Shown here: positions 42,198 through 52,129 of the stretch, piece after piece
Layout of the letters: every line of letters begins with the position of its first letter
Numbering within the stretch: position 1 is the first letter of the stretch
Source: JANXYW01 sp031400455
Lineage (GTDB): Bacteria; Chloroflexota; Dehalococcoidia; DSTF01; JACRBR01
Length of the DNA stretch: 58,837 nt
Assembly (NCBI GenBank): GCA_031400455.1
Contig: JANNPX010000042.1
Coordinates: 1 to 58,837 of the forward strand
Direction: 5' to 3'
Position numbers and translations under genes: made by a program
Notes under the pieces: model-generated
The model's input: only the letters and a program-made list of their open reading frames with translations
Told to the model about the DNA's origin: nothing
Databases searched by the model: none

Positions 42198-43192
42198 CAG
42201 GCAGCTCGCTCCAGCGGAAGGTCTGGTTCCTGCGCCGTACGCAGCGCCTCGATGGTCATCGCAATGCCGTCGCGCAACGTGGTGCGCGGCCCCCAGCCAA
42301 GCTCGCTGTTGATGCGGCTGATGTCTGCGGCGTAGTCCCCCGTCTCTACCTGAAGGAATTCCTCCGGCCAGTCGACGAGTAGGTACGATCCTGTGCCCGC
42401 ACATGCGATCACGGCGCGCACGAAGTCGATCAGCGCAGTCCCGGATCCGGAGCCCACGTTGTACACACGTCCCACAGCCGCCGGATCGATCGCAGCGCAC
42501 ACCATCGCATCCACCGCGTCATCGATGTAGACGTAGTCGCGCAGCTGCTCGCCGCGGCCGAACACCGTCACCTCGCCGCCGTCCATCAGCTCATCGATCA
42601 TCCAGTTAGCGATGTTGTAGCGGTGATGGCCCGCCGCGTCGTGCGGGCCGTACGGGTTCGCGATGCGCAGCGCCACGCTTCGCACGCCGAAGCGCACGCC
42701 GTAGTACGCGCAGTACTCCTCGCAGGTCCGCTTGTGGATGCCGTAGAAGCTACGTGCTTCCTTCGGGTGGTCTTCGTCGACCGGAAGGTACTGGGTGCGT
42801 CCGTACACCAGTCGGCTGCTGGGAAAGCACAGCGTCGTCTCGGGGCTGAGCGTGCGGATCGCTTCCAGCAGATTCAGATGCCCCAGGCAGTTCGTCGTCA
42901 GGCTCTGTTCGTGATCGGTGAAGCTGGGTACCTGCCCCGAATAGGCGGCGAGATTGAACACATGATCGAAGCGTCGCGCCATCAGCGCGTTCACGGTCGC
43001 CTCGTCCCGCACGTCGCCCAGCATGAACTCGACGTCGCGCGCTTCGGCCGGAACGTGCCGCCCAAGCACCACGACCTCCGCTCCCCACGATGCGAGCCGC
43101 TGCCGCAGGTGCGTGCCGATGAACCCCGCGCCGCCCGTGATCAGCACGGACGCGCCCTGATAGCGTCGCGCGATCAGCGCGCGCTCTGTCAT
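42197..43192 (-). CDS. NAD-dependent epimerase/dehydratase
   Basis: 331 residues, extended SDR. GGAGFIGTHL (20-29 region) binds NAD; PSSRLVYG and YGIHK (YxxxK) form the active site, with NPYGPHDAAG after. It is a nucleotide-sugar epimerase or dehydratase; the sugar is not clear. Overlaps the next epimerase stop by four bases. Pairs with the UDP-glucuronate-decarboxylase-like gene upstream. Confidence 0.9.
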   Translation of the reverse strand: MTERALIARRYQGASVLITGGAGFIGTHLRQRLASWGAEVVVLGRHVPAEARDVEFMLGDVRDEATVNALMARRFDHVFNLAAYSGQVPSFTDHEQSLTTNCLGHLNLLEAIRTLSPETTLCFPSSRLVYGRTQYLPVDEDHPKEARSFYGIHKRTCEEYCAYYGVRFGVRSVALRIANPYGPHDAAGHHRYNIANWMIDELMDGGEVTVFGRGEQLRDYVYIDDAVDAMVCAAIDPAAVGRVYNVGSGSGTALIDFVRAVIACAGTGSYLLVDWPEEFLQVETGDYAADISRINSELGWGPRTTLRDGIAMTIEALRTAQEPDLPLERAA

Positions 43193-44151
43193 GCCGCCTC
43201 CATCGCCAGCGGCGCGCTCTCAACCATCTCACCGCGGAAGTACGCGACCGTGCGGCGCAGTCCGTCCGTCAGTTCAATCTGCGGCTGCCAGCCGTAGCGT
43301 TCGATCATCCGTGAGATATCGGGCCGTCGTCGCGCCGGATCGTCCGCTGCGGCCGGCGAGAACTCTAGCTGGCTATCTCCGCCCGCGGCATCGCTCACCG
43401 CCTGCGCCAGCTCCAGCATCGTCACCTCATGCGGGTTCCCGAGATTGAAGACGCGGCCATTGGCGTTGCCATCGAGCGCCACCAGCAGGAGCGCATCGAC
43501 CAGGTCCGACACATAGCAGAGCGATCGGGTCTGCAGACCGTCGCCGAAGATCGGCAGCGGTTCGCCAGCGAGCGCGGCCGCGATGAACGCTGGCACCGCC
43601 CGTCCGTCGTCGATGGCCATCCGTGGGCCATAGGTGTTGAAGATACGCACCACCGAGGCGTTCACGCCGCGCCCGCGCTGGTACTCGAACGTCAGCGCCT
43701 CACCGAAGCGCTTCGACTCGTCGTAGCAGGCACGCGACCCGATCGGGTTGACGTTGCCCCAGTACGATTCGCTCTGCGGGTGCTCCAGCGGGTCGCCGTA
43801 CACCTCAGATGTCGATGCGAACACAAATCGCGCGCCACAGTCCGCAGCCAGCGCGAGCAGCCGATGCGTGCCGGCGGAGTTCGCCAGCATCGTCTCGATC
43901 GGAAACGCCTTGTAGTGCACCGGGCTGGCGCGCGAAGCGAGGTGCAGGATCAGGTCGACCCCCAGCCAGGGCGTCTGCGTCACATCTTCCCGCACGAAGC
44001 TGAATGACGGGTGGTGATCTACACCCGCGATGTTCTCCACACTCCCGGTCGCCAGATTGTCGAGGCAGATCACCTCGTGCCCGCGGCTCAGCAACTCCGC
44101 CGAGACGTGGCTGCCGATGAATCCTGCTCCGCCTGCTACCAGTACGCGCAT
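43189..44151 (-). CDS. UDP-glucuronate decarboxylase-like epimerase (UDP-xylose synthase)
   Basis: 320 residues, extended SDR. GGAGFIGSHV binds NAD; STSEVYGDPLEHPQ, YWGNVNPIGSRACYDESKR and FNTYGPRM are the signature blocks of UDP-xylose synthase (YDESK gives YxxxK). It would make UDP-xylose from UDP-glucuronate. No UDP-glucose dehydrogenase is seen in the window, so that step must be encoded elsewhere. Start ATG overlaps the Wzz-like stop (TGATG). Confidence 0.87.
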   Translation of the reverse strand: MRVLVAGGAGFIGSHVSAELLSRGHEVICLDNLATGSVENIAGVDHHPSFSFVREDVTQTPWLGVDLILHLASRASPVHYKAFPIETMLANSAGTHRLLALAADCGARFVFASTSEVYGDPLEHPQSESYWGNVNPIGSRACYDESKRFGEALTFEYQRGRGVNASVVRIFNTYGPRMAIDDGRAVPAFIAAALAGEPLPIFGDGLQTRSLCYVSDLVDALLLVALDGNANGRVFNLGNPHEVTMLELAQAVSDAAGGDSQLEFSPAAADDPARRRPDISRMIERYGWQPQIELTDGLRRTVAYFRGEMVESAPLAMEAA

Positions 44152-44837
44152 CACACGGTCCTTTCGTTCATGGCGGACGTGCGTGTGACGCCGCTCGATG
44201 TCTCGGCCGCACGCAGCGGCCCTTGGCTCGCTGCCAGGAATTCGAATGCAAGCACGATGACCGCTGACGAGATCAGCCCCGCAAGCGCTGCGATGACGAT
44301 GTTCACGATCTCCGGCGTCGGACGGTCCACGCGAGTCGCCGGCAGCGTCTCGTACACCGCCGCGTCGCCCGGCACTGCCATCTCTGTCCGCACGGCGGCG
44401 AGCGCCTGCGCGACGGCTGCGGCGGATCGCTCCGCCTCGTCCGGCGTCTGCCCGCGCACTGTGATACGGAGGAGTTGCGTGTAACCAAACGTGTCTGTGG
44501 TCGTCCGCGCTGCCAGGTCGTCCGCGCTCGTCGCCAGGCCCGCGTCCTGCACGGCGCGTGCTGCGACGGTGCGGCTCTTCGCCATTTGCGCGTACGTCGC
44601 GATCAGCCGGTCCAGCTCCCACGGGCGCTTCGCGGCGTCGGCATTCAGGGCGGAGTCGGGAAGCGGCGGCAACGTCGCGAAGAGCGTCGTCGAGGCGGCG
44701 TACGTCGGAGTCGGCTGCGGCGCACCGTAGATGCGCGTCACCACACCGTACGCAGCAAGACTGAACAGCGTGCCGAGAGCCAGCAGCCACCACCAGCGGC
44801 GCACCATGGCGAGGATCCGCGCGACATCCATGCCCAT
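44151..44837 (-). CDS. Wzz/YveK-like chain-length determinant
   Basis: 228 residues. Two hydrophobic helices (about 15-33 and 178-200) flank a periplasmic-type loop of about 145 residues. A C-terminal Walker kinase domain is absent, so it is the co-polymerase half only. Start ATG is preceded by GGGGGATG, a fair ribosome site. The 128-base gap before it (44838-44965) is the largest inside the front half of the cluster and may hold a promoter, but I see no good one. Confidence 0.85.
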   Translation of the reverse strand: MGMDVARILAMVRRWWWLLALGTLFSLAAYGVVTRIYGAPQPTPTYAASTTLFATLPPLPDSALNADAAKRPWELDRLIATYAQMAKSRTVAARAVQDAGLATSADDLAARTTTDTFGYTQLLRITVRGQTPDEAERSAAAVAQALAAVRTEMAVPGDAAVYETLPATRVDRPTPEIVNIVIAALAGLISSAVIVLAFEFLAASQGPLRAAETSSGVTRTSAMNERTV

Positions 44838-44965
44838 CCCCCGTCGTCAGGCGCGGCCATCCGTGCCGCGATCCGCCGTTTCTTCGACCAGTGTTTGATA
44901 TTCCGGGTCAGGTGGGTGTCTGCACCATAGGTGTTCGCCCGATTCGGTCCAGATTCGAGGCGAAG

Positions 44966-46273
44966 CTACGCCGCGCGGGTCAATACGGACTCCTCGCCGG
45001 CTTCGGCGACGGCGCGCGTTATGTCCGAACCGTCGTGAATCGCGCGGTGCAGCGCGGTGATCCGGCGGTGGTAATGGCCCCACGTGTATCGCTGCTCGAT
45101 GGTCCGCCGCCCGGCGGCGCCCATCTCGGCCCCCTGCGCTCGATGGTTGTACAGGTGGAGGATCTTCGCTTTCAACGCCTCGACGTCGCAGGATGGCACG
45201 ACCCAGCCTTCGCGGCCATCGGTCGCCACCGACCCGGCGTCTTCCGTGACGATCACGGGCAGCGCCGACGCCATCGCCATGTACGTGACCAGCGCCGAGC
45301 CCTCGGCGAGCGACGGCAGCACGAACGCGCTCGCCGAGCGAAACAACTCCGGCAGCTCCACCCCGGCGACCTGGCCGAGGTGGCGATAGGAACCCTCGTA
45401 CTCCGCCAGCACACGGCGGCCCGCATCATCGGGCGCACCGGCGAGCACCAACTCGGCATCCGGCAGCGCCAGCTCCCGCCAGGCCCGCAACAGGTATCGC
45501 GTGCCCTTCCGATGATTGATGCTCGCAACGTCGAGCAGCACGAAGCGTCCGCTCGTCGATGTGGGCGCAGGTGGCATATAGAGTTCGGGATCCGCACCAA
45601 ACGGAATCTCTACAATCTTCGCGGCATCGACGCCGTACGTAAGCAGGCACCGCGAGACGTAGGCCGACGGCGTCACGATGACATCTGCCTCGCGCCGCTC
45701 GGACTGCACGCGCGCGCTCGATCCGAATCGCCGCGCGCGCCGCCCGCCCGTTGCAGCGGCTTCCGCCTCCGCGATCGCGATGTTGTATTCGTGCGCCGAT
45801 GGCACGTCGAGCACGGTACGCAGTCCGCGCCGTTTCGCCGCGCGCAGCGTGCACAGTGCGGCGCCTTCGAACGCATGCACCTGCGTTGCCCCCGCCCGCG
45901 GAAGTGCGCGCGCCACCAGCGCATCGAACCCCGCATCGCCCCACTGCTCGATGCCGTGGAACCGGCTGAGCCCGATGCCATCGAGCACCTCCGCAGCACC
46001 GCGTGCCGCCAGAAACGGCAGCGCGATCGTCTGTACGCGCCTCGCGTCGATAGCCGGATGCCACCGTCGCCGCACGCCCGAGAGCACCATCCCGCGCTGC
46101 CGGGCAGGCAGCAGTCGCCACGGATACCGCCGCGCGTCCAGATCTCCGCGCCGGTAGATGCTCGTGACGAATCGATGCAGCAGCCCGGACGACTGCAAAC
46201 CCGCCGCCGTCTCGTAGCTCTGCTGCACACCTGGGTGGCTCACGACGACAGACGGCACGTCAGGCGCGCTCAT
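44966..46273 (-). CDS. GT4 family glycosyltransferase
   Basis: 435 residues. VVVSHPGVQQSYETAAGLQSS (short: SHPGVQQSYETAAGL) opens the fold; IPFGADPELY, VASINHRKGTRYLL and LPSLAEGSALVTYMAMASALPV (short: EGSALVTYMAMASA) are donor motifs. Start ATG overlaps the flippase stop (ATGA). The longer frame is shadow of the flippase. Substrate unknown. Confidence 0.88.
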   Translation of the reverse strand: MSAPDVPSVVVSHPGVQQSYETAAGLQSSGLLHRFVTSIYRRGDLDARRYPWRLLPARQRGMVLSGVRRRWHPAIDARRVQTIALPFLAARGAAEVLDGIGLSRFHGIEQWGDAGFDALVARALPRAGATQVHAFEGAALCTLRAAKRRGLRTVLDVPSAHEYNIAIAEAEAAATGGRRARRFGSSARVQSERREADVIVTPSAYVSRCLLTYGVDAAKIVEIPFGADPELYMPPAPTSTSGRFVLLDVASINHRKGTRYLLRAWRELALPDAELVLAGAPDDAGRRVLAEYEGSYRHLGQVAGVELPELFRSASAFVLPSLAEGSALVTYMAMASALPVIVTEDAGSVATDGREGWVVPSCDVEALKAKILHLYNHRAQGAEMGAAGRRTIEQRYTWGHYHRRITALHRAIHDGSDITRAVAEAGEESVLTRAA

Positions 46274-47574
46274 GCCGCCACCTCCACCACCGGCGAATCC
46301 ACTTCGATTGGCGCACCCCCGGCGAATACGCCGCTCCGCCACATCAGCACCACGAGCACGCCCAGGCTGGCGTAGCCCGCGACGGCTACGGCCGCCGCCG
46401 TGCCCAATAGTCCGCCCGTTTGCGCGCCGATCGGGATCGCGACAAGAAACAACACCCAGTTCGCCGCCTCTGCGATGCTCGTCAGACCCGGCCTTCCGAT
46501 GCCGCGCAACACTTCCATCGGGAACGAGCGGATCGACATGGCAACGGACGCGATCGCCAGCAGCCGCAGCGCCGGCACTGCCGCCGCATAGTCCTGCCCG
46601 AACAGCATCGTCACAATCGGATACGCGAACACGAACAGCAGCGCCGCGAGTACGGCGACGACCGTCGCGTGCAGCGCGAATGTCGCATGTAGCTGCGGGC
46701 GCCTCCCGGCCTGGTGCGTCGCGCTCACGTGCGGGAACACCACCAGCCCGATCGACCATGCGACCAGCGTCGGCGCCGCGAGGAAGGCCGTCGCCGCCGA
46801 GTACAGCCCCAACTCCTTCAGCGGCAGCATCAGCGAGATGATCGCCATGTCGACGCCGAGCCCCTGCGCAGACAGCCGTCCGAAATGCGCGCGCAGCCCG
46901 AAGCTCATCGCGGAGCGCGCGATCCCGCCGTCGAATCGCCCGAGACCTTGCCCACGCCAGACCATCAGCAGCGCCAGCACGTCGGAGCAAGCGTGCGCGG
47001 CCAGATACGCCATCGCGCCCGTCAGCGGCGTAAGCTGCCCCGCCCACGCCAGCGCGGCTATGCCTCCGCAGTACGTCACCGGCAGCGAGATGCGGGCGAC
47101 ATTGAACGCGCCGAAGCGCAGCCGGCCGGCCAGGCAGTTGATACTGATAGACCCGACGAGATACAGCGGTATCAGGGGCGTCATCCACAGCGCATCGTCC
47201 GTCACGCCGGATCCGCGGAACACGATCGGCACGAGCAGCACGTACGCCGGCACCAGTACCAGGCTCTGCGCCACCGCCAGCCCCAGCACTGTCGCCGGCA
47301 CGTTTCGCTGCCGCTTCTCGTTGCCGCTGAGATAGACGGACGCCACGTCGATCCCCAGATTACCGACCGTGACCACCAACTGCGGCCACAAGAGCAACTG
47401 CGCCAGTTCGCCGCGATGCGACGGCCCCAGCACCCGCGCCGCGACAGTGCCGCTGACAATGCCGAGCAGTGCGCTCACGCCGCTTGTGCCCAGCGTGCCC
47501 AGCAGCTTCGGTGCCAGCGCCATCAACTCGGCGAGCCAGCCATGACGCACGCGCAGCGGTGCGGCCAAGGTCAT
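46270..47574 (-). CDS. Polysaccharide flippase (Wzx/MVF-like)
   Basis: 434 residues with about 12-14 hydrophobic helices. LGIVSGTVAARVLGPSHRGELA near the N-terminus is the typical Wzx/RfbX TM1-2 pattern (short: ARVLGPSHRGELAQ). Moves lipid-linked repeat units across the membrane. I start at ATG (MTLAAPL) one base after the previous stop; an ATG six codons upstream is possible. Confidence 0.86.
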   Translation of the reverse strand: MTLAAPLRVRHGWLAELMALAPKLLGTLGTSGVSALLGIVSGTVAARVLGPSHRGELAQLLLWPQLVVTVGNLGIDVASVYLSGNEKRQRNVPATVLGLAVAQSLVLVPAYVLLVPIVFRGSGVTDDALWMTPLIPLYLVGSISINCLAGRLRFGAFNVARISLPVTYCGGIAALAWAGQLTPLTGAMAYLAAHACSDVLALLMVWRGQGLGRFDGGIARSAMSFGLRAHFGRLSAQGLGVDMAIISLMLPLKELGLYSAATAFLAAPTLVAWSIGLVVFPHVSATHQAGRRPQLHATFALHATVVAVLAALLFVFAYPIVTMLFGQDYAAAVPALRLLAIASVAMSIRSFPMEVLRGIGRPGLTSIAEAANWVLFLVAIPIGAQTGGLLGTAAAVAVAGYASLGVLVVLMWRSGVFAGGAPIEVDSPVVEVAA

Positions 47575-47575
47575 G

Positions 47576-48760
47576 CTAGGCCGCGCGAGCATAGGGCTCC
47601 TGATTGTTCGATGCGTGCGCGACTCCAAGCACCGGCGCATACACCGTGCGATGCAGCTCTTCTCCGTACGTCTGCCACGTCCGCGTGACCGCGCTCGCCG
47701 CCGCCGCCGCGCCCATGCGCGCGCGCAGCGCCGGATCAGCGGCCAGCGTCGCCATCCGATCAGCCAGCGCGTCGGTGTCGCGCGCGGGCACGACGAACCC
47801 GTTCACACCATCGACCACAAGGTCTGCGCCACACTGGTCCGAAACGATCACCGGAAGCCCGGCCGCCATCGCGAGAATCGTTGCCAGCGCCGAGCCGTCT
47901 TCCACCGACGGCAGCACGAAGATGTCGGCGGCATCGTACTCCACCGCCAACTCTGAAGTCGCCATCGATCCCAAAGACTCGCACCCTGGCAGCAATCCGC
48001 CCGCCCGCCGAAACAACTCCGCGTTCGGCGTGCCGACGAGCCGCAGCGTCGCACCGGCACCCAGCCTGCGAAACGCGTCCAGCAGGTACGGCACGCCCTT
48101 CCGCTGCGAGCACCCACCCACGAACAGGAAGCGCGCCGGTCCCGCACGTTCGCTGCGATCCACCGGCCCCGTGATCGGAATGACGCCCCACGGCACCCGG
48201 TACAGCTTCGACGCCGGAACGCCGTGCCGCAGAAACGAATCGACCACCCACTGCGACGGCACAACTATGGCGTCCGCTTCCGCATACTCTGCCACCATCC
48301 GCTCGACAAGCCGCGGATGTGTCAGCGGCGCGTCCGGCCCGAAACGACGCTGCTCTTCCGCCAGCAGTTCGGTCTGCGTCACGGCGTGCGCCGACCCCGT
48401 CGTCAGCACTGCCGGCACGCCGCGCCTGCGCGCCGCCCGCATGCTCGTCAGCGCCATGCTGCTCCAGCCGTTGAAGAGATCGCACGACCCCAGCATCCGC
48501 GATGCAACCGTGTCGAACGCGACGCTCACGGCGAGCTGGCTCGGCGCCTGCACCGCCGGTGCTCCGAATCGCTGCACGCCGTAGTTCCACGCGCCGATCG
48601 GGGTCAGGCTCGACGTCCGTTCGTGTGACACGCCGAATCGCTCCGTACGCGCGAACGGTACGGGCGTGATGATCCGCTCCAGCTCGCCGCGCGACTCCAG
48701 GTACCGCGCCATCAAGTACGCCGGCTCGAACTTCCCGGGCACGGAAATCGTTACCTTCAT
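47576..48760 (-). CDS. GT4 family glycosyltransferase
   Basis: 394 residues. MKVTISVPGKFEPAYLMARYL (short: VPGKFEPAYLMARY) starts the GT-B fold. Donor-side words: PWGVIPITGPVD, FVGGCSQRKGVPYLL, LPSVEDGSALATILAMAAGLPV (short: EDGSALATILAMAAG). Overlaps the upstream GT2 stop (ATGA). Related in style to the GT4 gene at 44966 (EDGSALA vs EGSALV). Substrate unknown. Confidence 0.89.
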   Translation of the reverse strand: MKVTISVPGKFEPAYLMARYLESRGELERIITPVPFARTERFGVSHERTSSLTPIGAWNYGVQRFGAPAVQAPSQLAVSVAFDTVASRMLGSCDLFNGWSSMALTSMRAARRRGVPAVLTTGSAHAVTQTELLAEEQRRFGPDAPLTHPRLVERMVAEYAEADAIVVPSQWVVDSFLRHGVPASKLYRVPWGVIPITGPVDRSERAGPARFLFVGGCSQRKGVPYLLDAFRRLGAGATLRLVGTPNAELFRRAGGLLPGCESLGSMATSELAVEYDAADIFVLPSVEDGSALATILAMAAGLPVIVSDQCGADLVVDGVNGFVVPARDTDALADRMATLAADPALRARMGAAAAASAVTRTWQTYGEELHRTVYAPVLGVAHASNNQEPYARAA

Positions 48761-49743
48761 CGCGTGCCTCTCTTCGTCCGCCATAATTCGCGCACGCTCT
48801 GCCACTCGCCCACGCGATGCGCCGCGAACAGCACGTGCTGCAGGGCCCAGAAAGCCGGTATATCGCGCCATCCGCGTGCCGAATGCTTCGACATTCGCAT
48901 CGCGGTACGCGCATGCGGCACCAGAAATGCTGCCAGCGCGACTGACTTCGCCAGCGCCAGGCCGCGACGCGCTGTCACGAATGGCAAGCTCCATCCGTTC
49001 AACCGGTGCTCGATGTACGGCACTGCCTTCCCGCGCCCGCGATACTGCCGCCAGAAATCGCGCACGGTGTCCGGCACCTGGTTCAGTACTTCGATCGAGA
49101 AGTCGCCCTTCCACGCGTAGCCAGAGCGAAGCAGTCGATCGAAAAACTCGACGTCCTCGCCGCCAAACCCCGGTAGCTGCTCGGGGAATCCGACGGCGAT
49201 CGCCGCGCTGCGCCGGCACGAGAACGCCTGCGTGTAGCCAACGTTGCCGCGCCTGTTCCCGCCGTAACAGTACTGATGCTGCGCCTGCTGGAAGCGGCCG
49301 ATCACGTTGCCCTGGTTGGCGATCCGCGACTCCACGGACACGAAATCGATCCCCTGTTCGTACATCGGCGCCAGCCGCTCCAGGAAATCCACCGGCGGCC
49401 AGTTGTCGGCATCGACGAACACCAGCACGTCGCCGGTCGCTGCCGCGATCGCCGTATTGCGCGCCGCTGCCGCGCCACGATTCTGCCCGTGCTCGATGAC
49501 GACGATCAGCCCGTCGTCTCGCAGTTTCCGCAGCTTCTCGAGTGTGCCATCGGTGGAACCATCGTCGACAACGATGATCTCACTCGGACGCAGCCGCTGC
49601 GCCAGCGCGCACTCCAACGTCGTGATGATGTCGTCGGCCTCGTTGTACGCCGGGATCACGAACGAAAACGTCGGCGTCCCGCCGACCAGCGAAGGCGGCT
49701 GCGGAGCAACGACGTCCTGTCGCGGAGTGATCTGCAGCGCCAA
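48757..49743 (-). CDS. GT2 family glycosyltransferase
   Basis: 328 residues, GT-A fold. FSFVIPAYNEADDI, VVDDGSTDGT and VFVDADNWPP are the nucleotide- and metal-binding motifs, and GGEDVEFFDRLL supplies the catalytic-base region. The start is TTG, chosen because AGGAGG stands five bases upstream and the longer frame is poor. A hydrophobic segment near residue 260 may attach it to the membrane. Substrate unknown. Confidence 0.88.
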   Translation of the reverse strand: MALQITPRQDVVAPQPPSLVGGTPTFSFVIPAYNEADDIITTLECALAQRLRPSEIIVVDDGSTDGTLEKLRKLRDDGLIVVIEHGQNRGAAAARNTAIAAATGDVLVFVDADNWPPVDFLERLAPMYEQGIDFVSVESRIANQGNVIGRFQQAQHQYCYGGNRRGNVGYTQAFSCRRSAAIAVGFPEQLPGFGGEDVEFFDRLLRSGYAWKGDFSIEVLNQVPDTVRDFWRQYRGRGKAVPYIEHRLNGWSLPFVTARRGLALAKSVALAAFLVPHARTAMRMSKHSARGWRDIPAFWALQHVLFAAHRVGEWQSVRELWRTKRGTR

Positions 49744-49778
49744 TCGGGCCTCCTGCCGGCGGAATCTCACAACGGCGT

Positions 49779-50813
49779 TTACGCGGCCGGGCGCATCCCG
49801 TCCATCTGCTTCGGCGTTTCTTCCTCTTCCAGCACCGCGCGCATCACCCGGCGCGTCGCCTGCTGCGTCGCCAGCACCGTGTCGATGTACCAGTCGATCG
49901 TCCGCTGCAGCCCCGTCTCGAAATCCGTATCTGCGGTGAAGCCGAAGCGTTCCTTCGCCCGCGACGTATCGAGCATGCGCCGCGGCTGTCCGTCCGGCTG
50001 CGAGGCGTCCCAGCGGATCTCGCCGTCGAAAGCACACAGCCGCGCGATCACCTGCACCAGGTCGCGCACCGCTATCTCTCGCCCCGCTCCCAGGTTCACC
50101 GGGTCGCGGCCGTCGTACCTTTCCGTCGCCAGCACGATGCCCTCAGCGGCGTCCTCGACGTACAAGAACTCGCGCGATGCGGCGCCCGTCCCCCAGGCGA
50201 CAATGTGATCGTCCCCGCGCAGCTTCGCTTCCACGATCTTGCGAATCAGCGCCGGGATGACGTGGCTGCTTTGCGGATCGAAGTTATCGCCGGGTCCATA
50301 AAGGTTCACCGGCAGCAGCGTGATCGCGTCGAAGCCGTACTGTTCACGGTACGCCTGCGCCTGCACCAGCAGCATCTTCTTCGCCAGCCCGTACGGCGCG
50401 TTCGTTTCTTCGGGATACCCGTTCCAGAGGTCGTCTTCATGGAAGGGCAGCGGCACGTGCTTGGGGTATGCGCATACCGTCGCCACGCCGACGAACTTCT
50501 CGACGCCGACGATGCGCGCCTGCTCCATGAGCTGGATGCCCATGATCGCGTTCTCGTAGAAGAAGCGCCCCGGGTTCGCACGATTCGCGCCGATGCCGCC
50601 GACGACCGCCGCCAAATGGATGATCACTTCAGGCCGCGCCGCCTCGAGCGCTGCCACGATGGCATCCTTCTCGCGCAGATCGAACTCGCTGCTGCGCACG
50701 ACGAACACATCCGCGCCGCGCGCGTCCAGCTTACGCACGACGTGGCGGCCCAGGAAGCCTGCGCCGCCCGTCACCATCACGCGCGGACCAGCCAGCGACC
50801 TCATGCCGCCCAT
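49779..50813 (-). CDS. GDP-L-fucose synthase-like NAD(P) epimerase/reductase
   Basis: 344 residues, extended SDR. GGAGFLGRHV binds cofactor, LAAVVGGIGANRANP is the GDP-fucose synthase signature, YGLAKKM supplies YxxxK, and LPVNLYGPGDNF matches. The usual Ser is in VATVCAYP (Thr/Cys here). A start at 50813 is favoured by AGGGA six bases upstream; the ATG at 50804 would give ATGA overlap. No GDP-mannose 4,6-dehydratase is seen in the window, so its substrate must come from elsewhere. Confidence 0.87.
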   Translation of the reverse strand: MGGMRSLAGPRVMVTGGAGFLGRHVVRKLDARGADVFVVRSSEFDLREKDAIVAALEAARPEVIIHLAAVVGGIGANRANPGRFFYENAIMGIQLMEQARIVGVEKFVGVATVCAYPKHVPLPFHEDDLWNGYPEETNAPYGLAKKMLLVQAQAYREQYGFDAITLLPVNLYGPGDNFDPQSSHVIPALIRKIVEAKLRGDDHIVAWGTGAASREFLYVEDAAEGIVLATERYDGRDPVNLGAGREIAVRDLVQVIARLCAFDGEIRWDASQPDGQPRRMLDTSRAKERFGFTADTDFETGLQRTIDWYIDTVLATQQATRRVMRAVLEEEETPKQMDGMRPAA

Positions 50814-52129
50814 CGCTCGTCCCTTTCGGCGTCCGCCGCCACCGTCTCGGCGTCGCGCTGGATGCGCGTGCGCCGTCCCGGCGTGTGTACCCGGCCGTGC
50901 TTGCCGGCCGCCAGCACCGATGCCAGCATTTGCTCGTAGCCGCGGAGCGCAGCTTCTTCGGTCAGCCGTTCCGCCGACCACTTCCACGCCGACTGCGCCA
51001 TATGCGCCCGCAGCCCCGGATCGTTCGAGACACGCACGAGCGCTTCGAGTAGTTCCGCCGGATCGTCCGGGTGTACGACCAGTCCGCCGCCGCTCCACGC
51101 CAACTCCCGTGCCGTCTCGCTGTGCGCCGCCGCAGCGGCCACGACAGGTCGGCCCGATGCAAAGTACGACGTCAGCTTTGACGGCAGCGACATGTCGTCG
51201 ACGCTGCCACGCTGATTGATCAGCAGCATGTCCGCCGCCGCCAGCACACTCGCGAACGTCTCGGCCGGCTGCAGCGGAACGATCCGCACGTTCGTCAGCG
51301 CGTACTTCGCCACCAGCCGCGCGATGGCGTTGCGCTGGTTTCCATCGCCCATCAGCGCGAACAGCAACGGGCTGCGCGCCCGCTGCGCCAGTCTCGCCGC
51401 CTCAACGACGTTCTCGAGTCCCTGCTTGTATCCCATGTTGCCGGCATGCAGGCAGACCACCGCGTCGTCCCGCCAGCCTAGTTCCGCGCGCATCGCCGCG
51501 CGCTCGATCGTCGCTTCGCCGGTGTGTGTCCAGTTACGCAGGCGCCGGATGCGCGCCGGATCAACGCCCATCGACTCAAGGTACGGTCGGAACCCCTCCG
51601 AAATCACGCCAACGGCCGACGCGCCGCGCGCGGCCCAACCTTCCGCCGTGCGCACGACTCCCGACACGCGCCCACCGCCAGAGACGCCGCTCTGCTCCGC
51701 TGCCTTTCCGACCAGATCCTGGAAGATCAGCCCGTACGGCACGCGGAACCGCGCCGCCGCTGCACGCGCGACGATGCCACCGCTCAGGCTCGGTACGACG
51801 CCCAGCACCGCATCCGGCCGCGGTAGTCGCATCGCATCGAGCGCCATGCGCAGCGATGTCACTTCGTACAGTCCGCGTCGCCATGCCGATTGCTTCGCCG
51901 GCACGTAGTGCGACCGCCGCCGGATCTCGACGCCATTCCGCGCTTCGACCAGCGACGTCTGTCCCGCGTACTCCGGCGATACGCGCCACGCCGGATAGTG
52001 CGGCATCCCCGCCAGCACGGTTACGCGATACCCGCGCGACGCGAGGTGCTCCGCGAGCTTGGTGCTGTACGGGGCGATGCCCGTCTCTTCCGGGGCGTAG
52101 TTGAGAGATGCGATCAGTACACGCGTCAT
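50801..52129 (-). CDS. GT4 family glycosyltransferase, WcaI-like
   Basis: 442 residues. VLIASLNYAPEETGIAPYSTKLAEHL (short: NYAPEETGIAPYSTKLA) and FQDLVGKAAEQSG match the colanic acid WcaI/WbuB group; LHAGNMGYKQGL and LPSKLTSYFASGRPVV form the donor side (typical E is A/S here). An Arg-rich tail of about 30 residues ends the protein. Overlaps the initiating transferase stop (TGATG). Confidence 0.89.
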   Translation of the reverse strand: MTRVLIASLNYAPEETGIAPYSTKLAEHLASRGYRVTVLAGMPHYPAWRVSPEYAGQTSLVEARNGVEIRRRSHYVPAKQSAWRRGLYEVTSLRMALDAMRLPRPDAVLGVVPSLSGGIVARAAAARFRVPYGLIFQDLVGKAAEQSGVSGGGRVSGVVRTAEGWAARGASAVGVISEGFRPYLESMGVDPARIRRLRNWTHTGEATIERAAMRAELGWRDDAVVCLHAGNMGYKQGLENVVEAARLAQRARSPLLFALMGDGNQRNAIARLVAKYALTNVRIVPLQPAETFASVLAAADMLLINQRGSVDDMSLPSKLTSYFASGRPVVAAAAAHSETARELAWSGGGLVVHPDDPAELLEALVRVSNDPGLRAHMAQSAWKWSAERLTEEAALRGYEQMLASVLAAGKHGRVHTPGRRTRIQRDAETVAADAERDERWAA

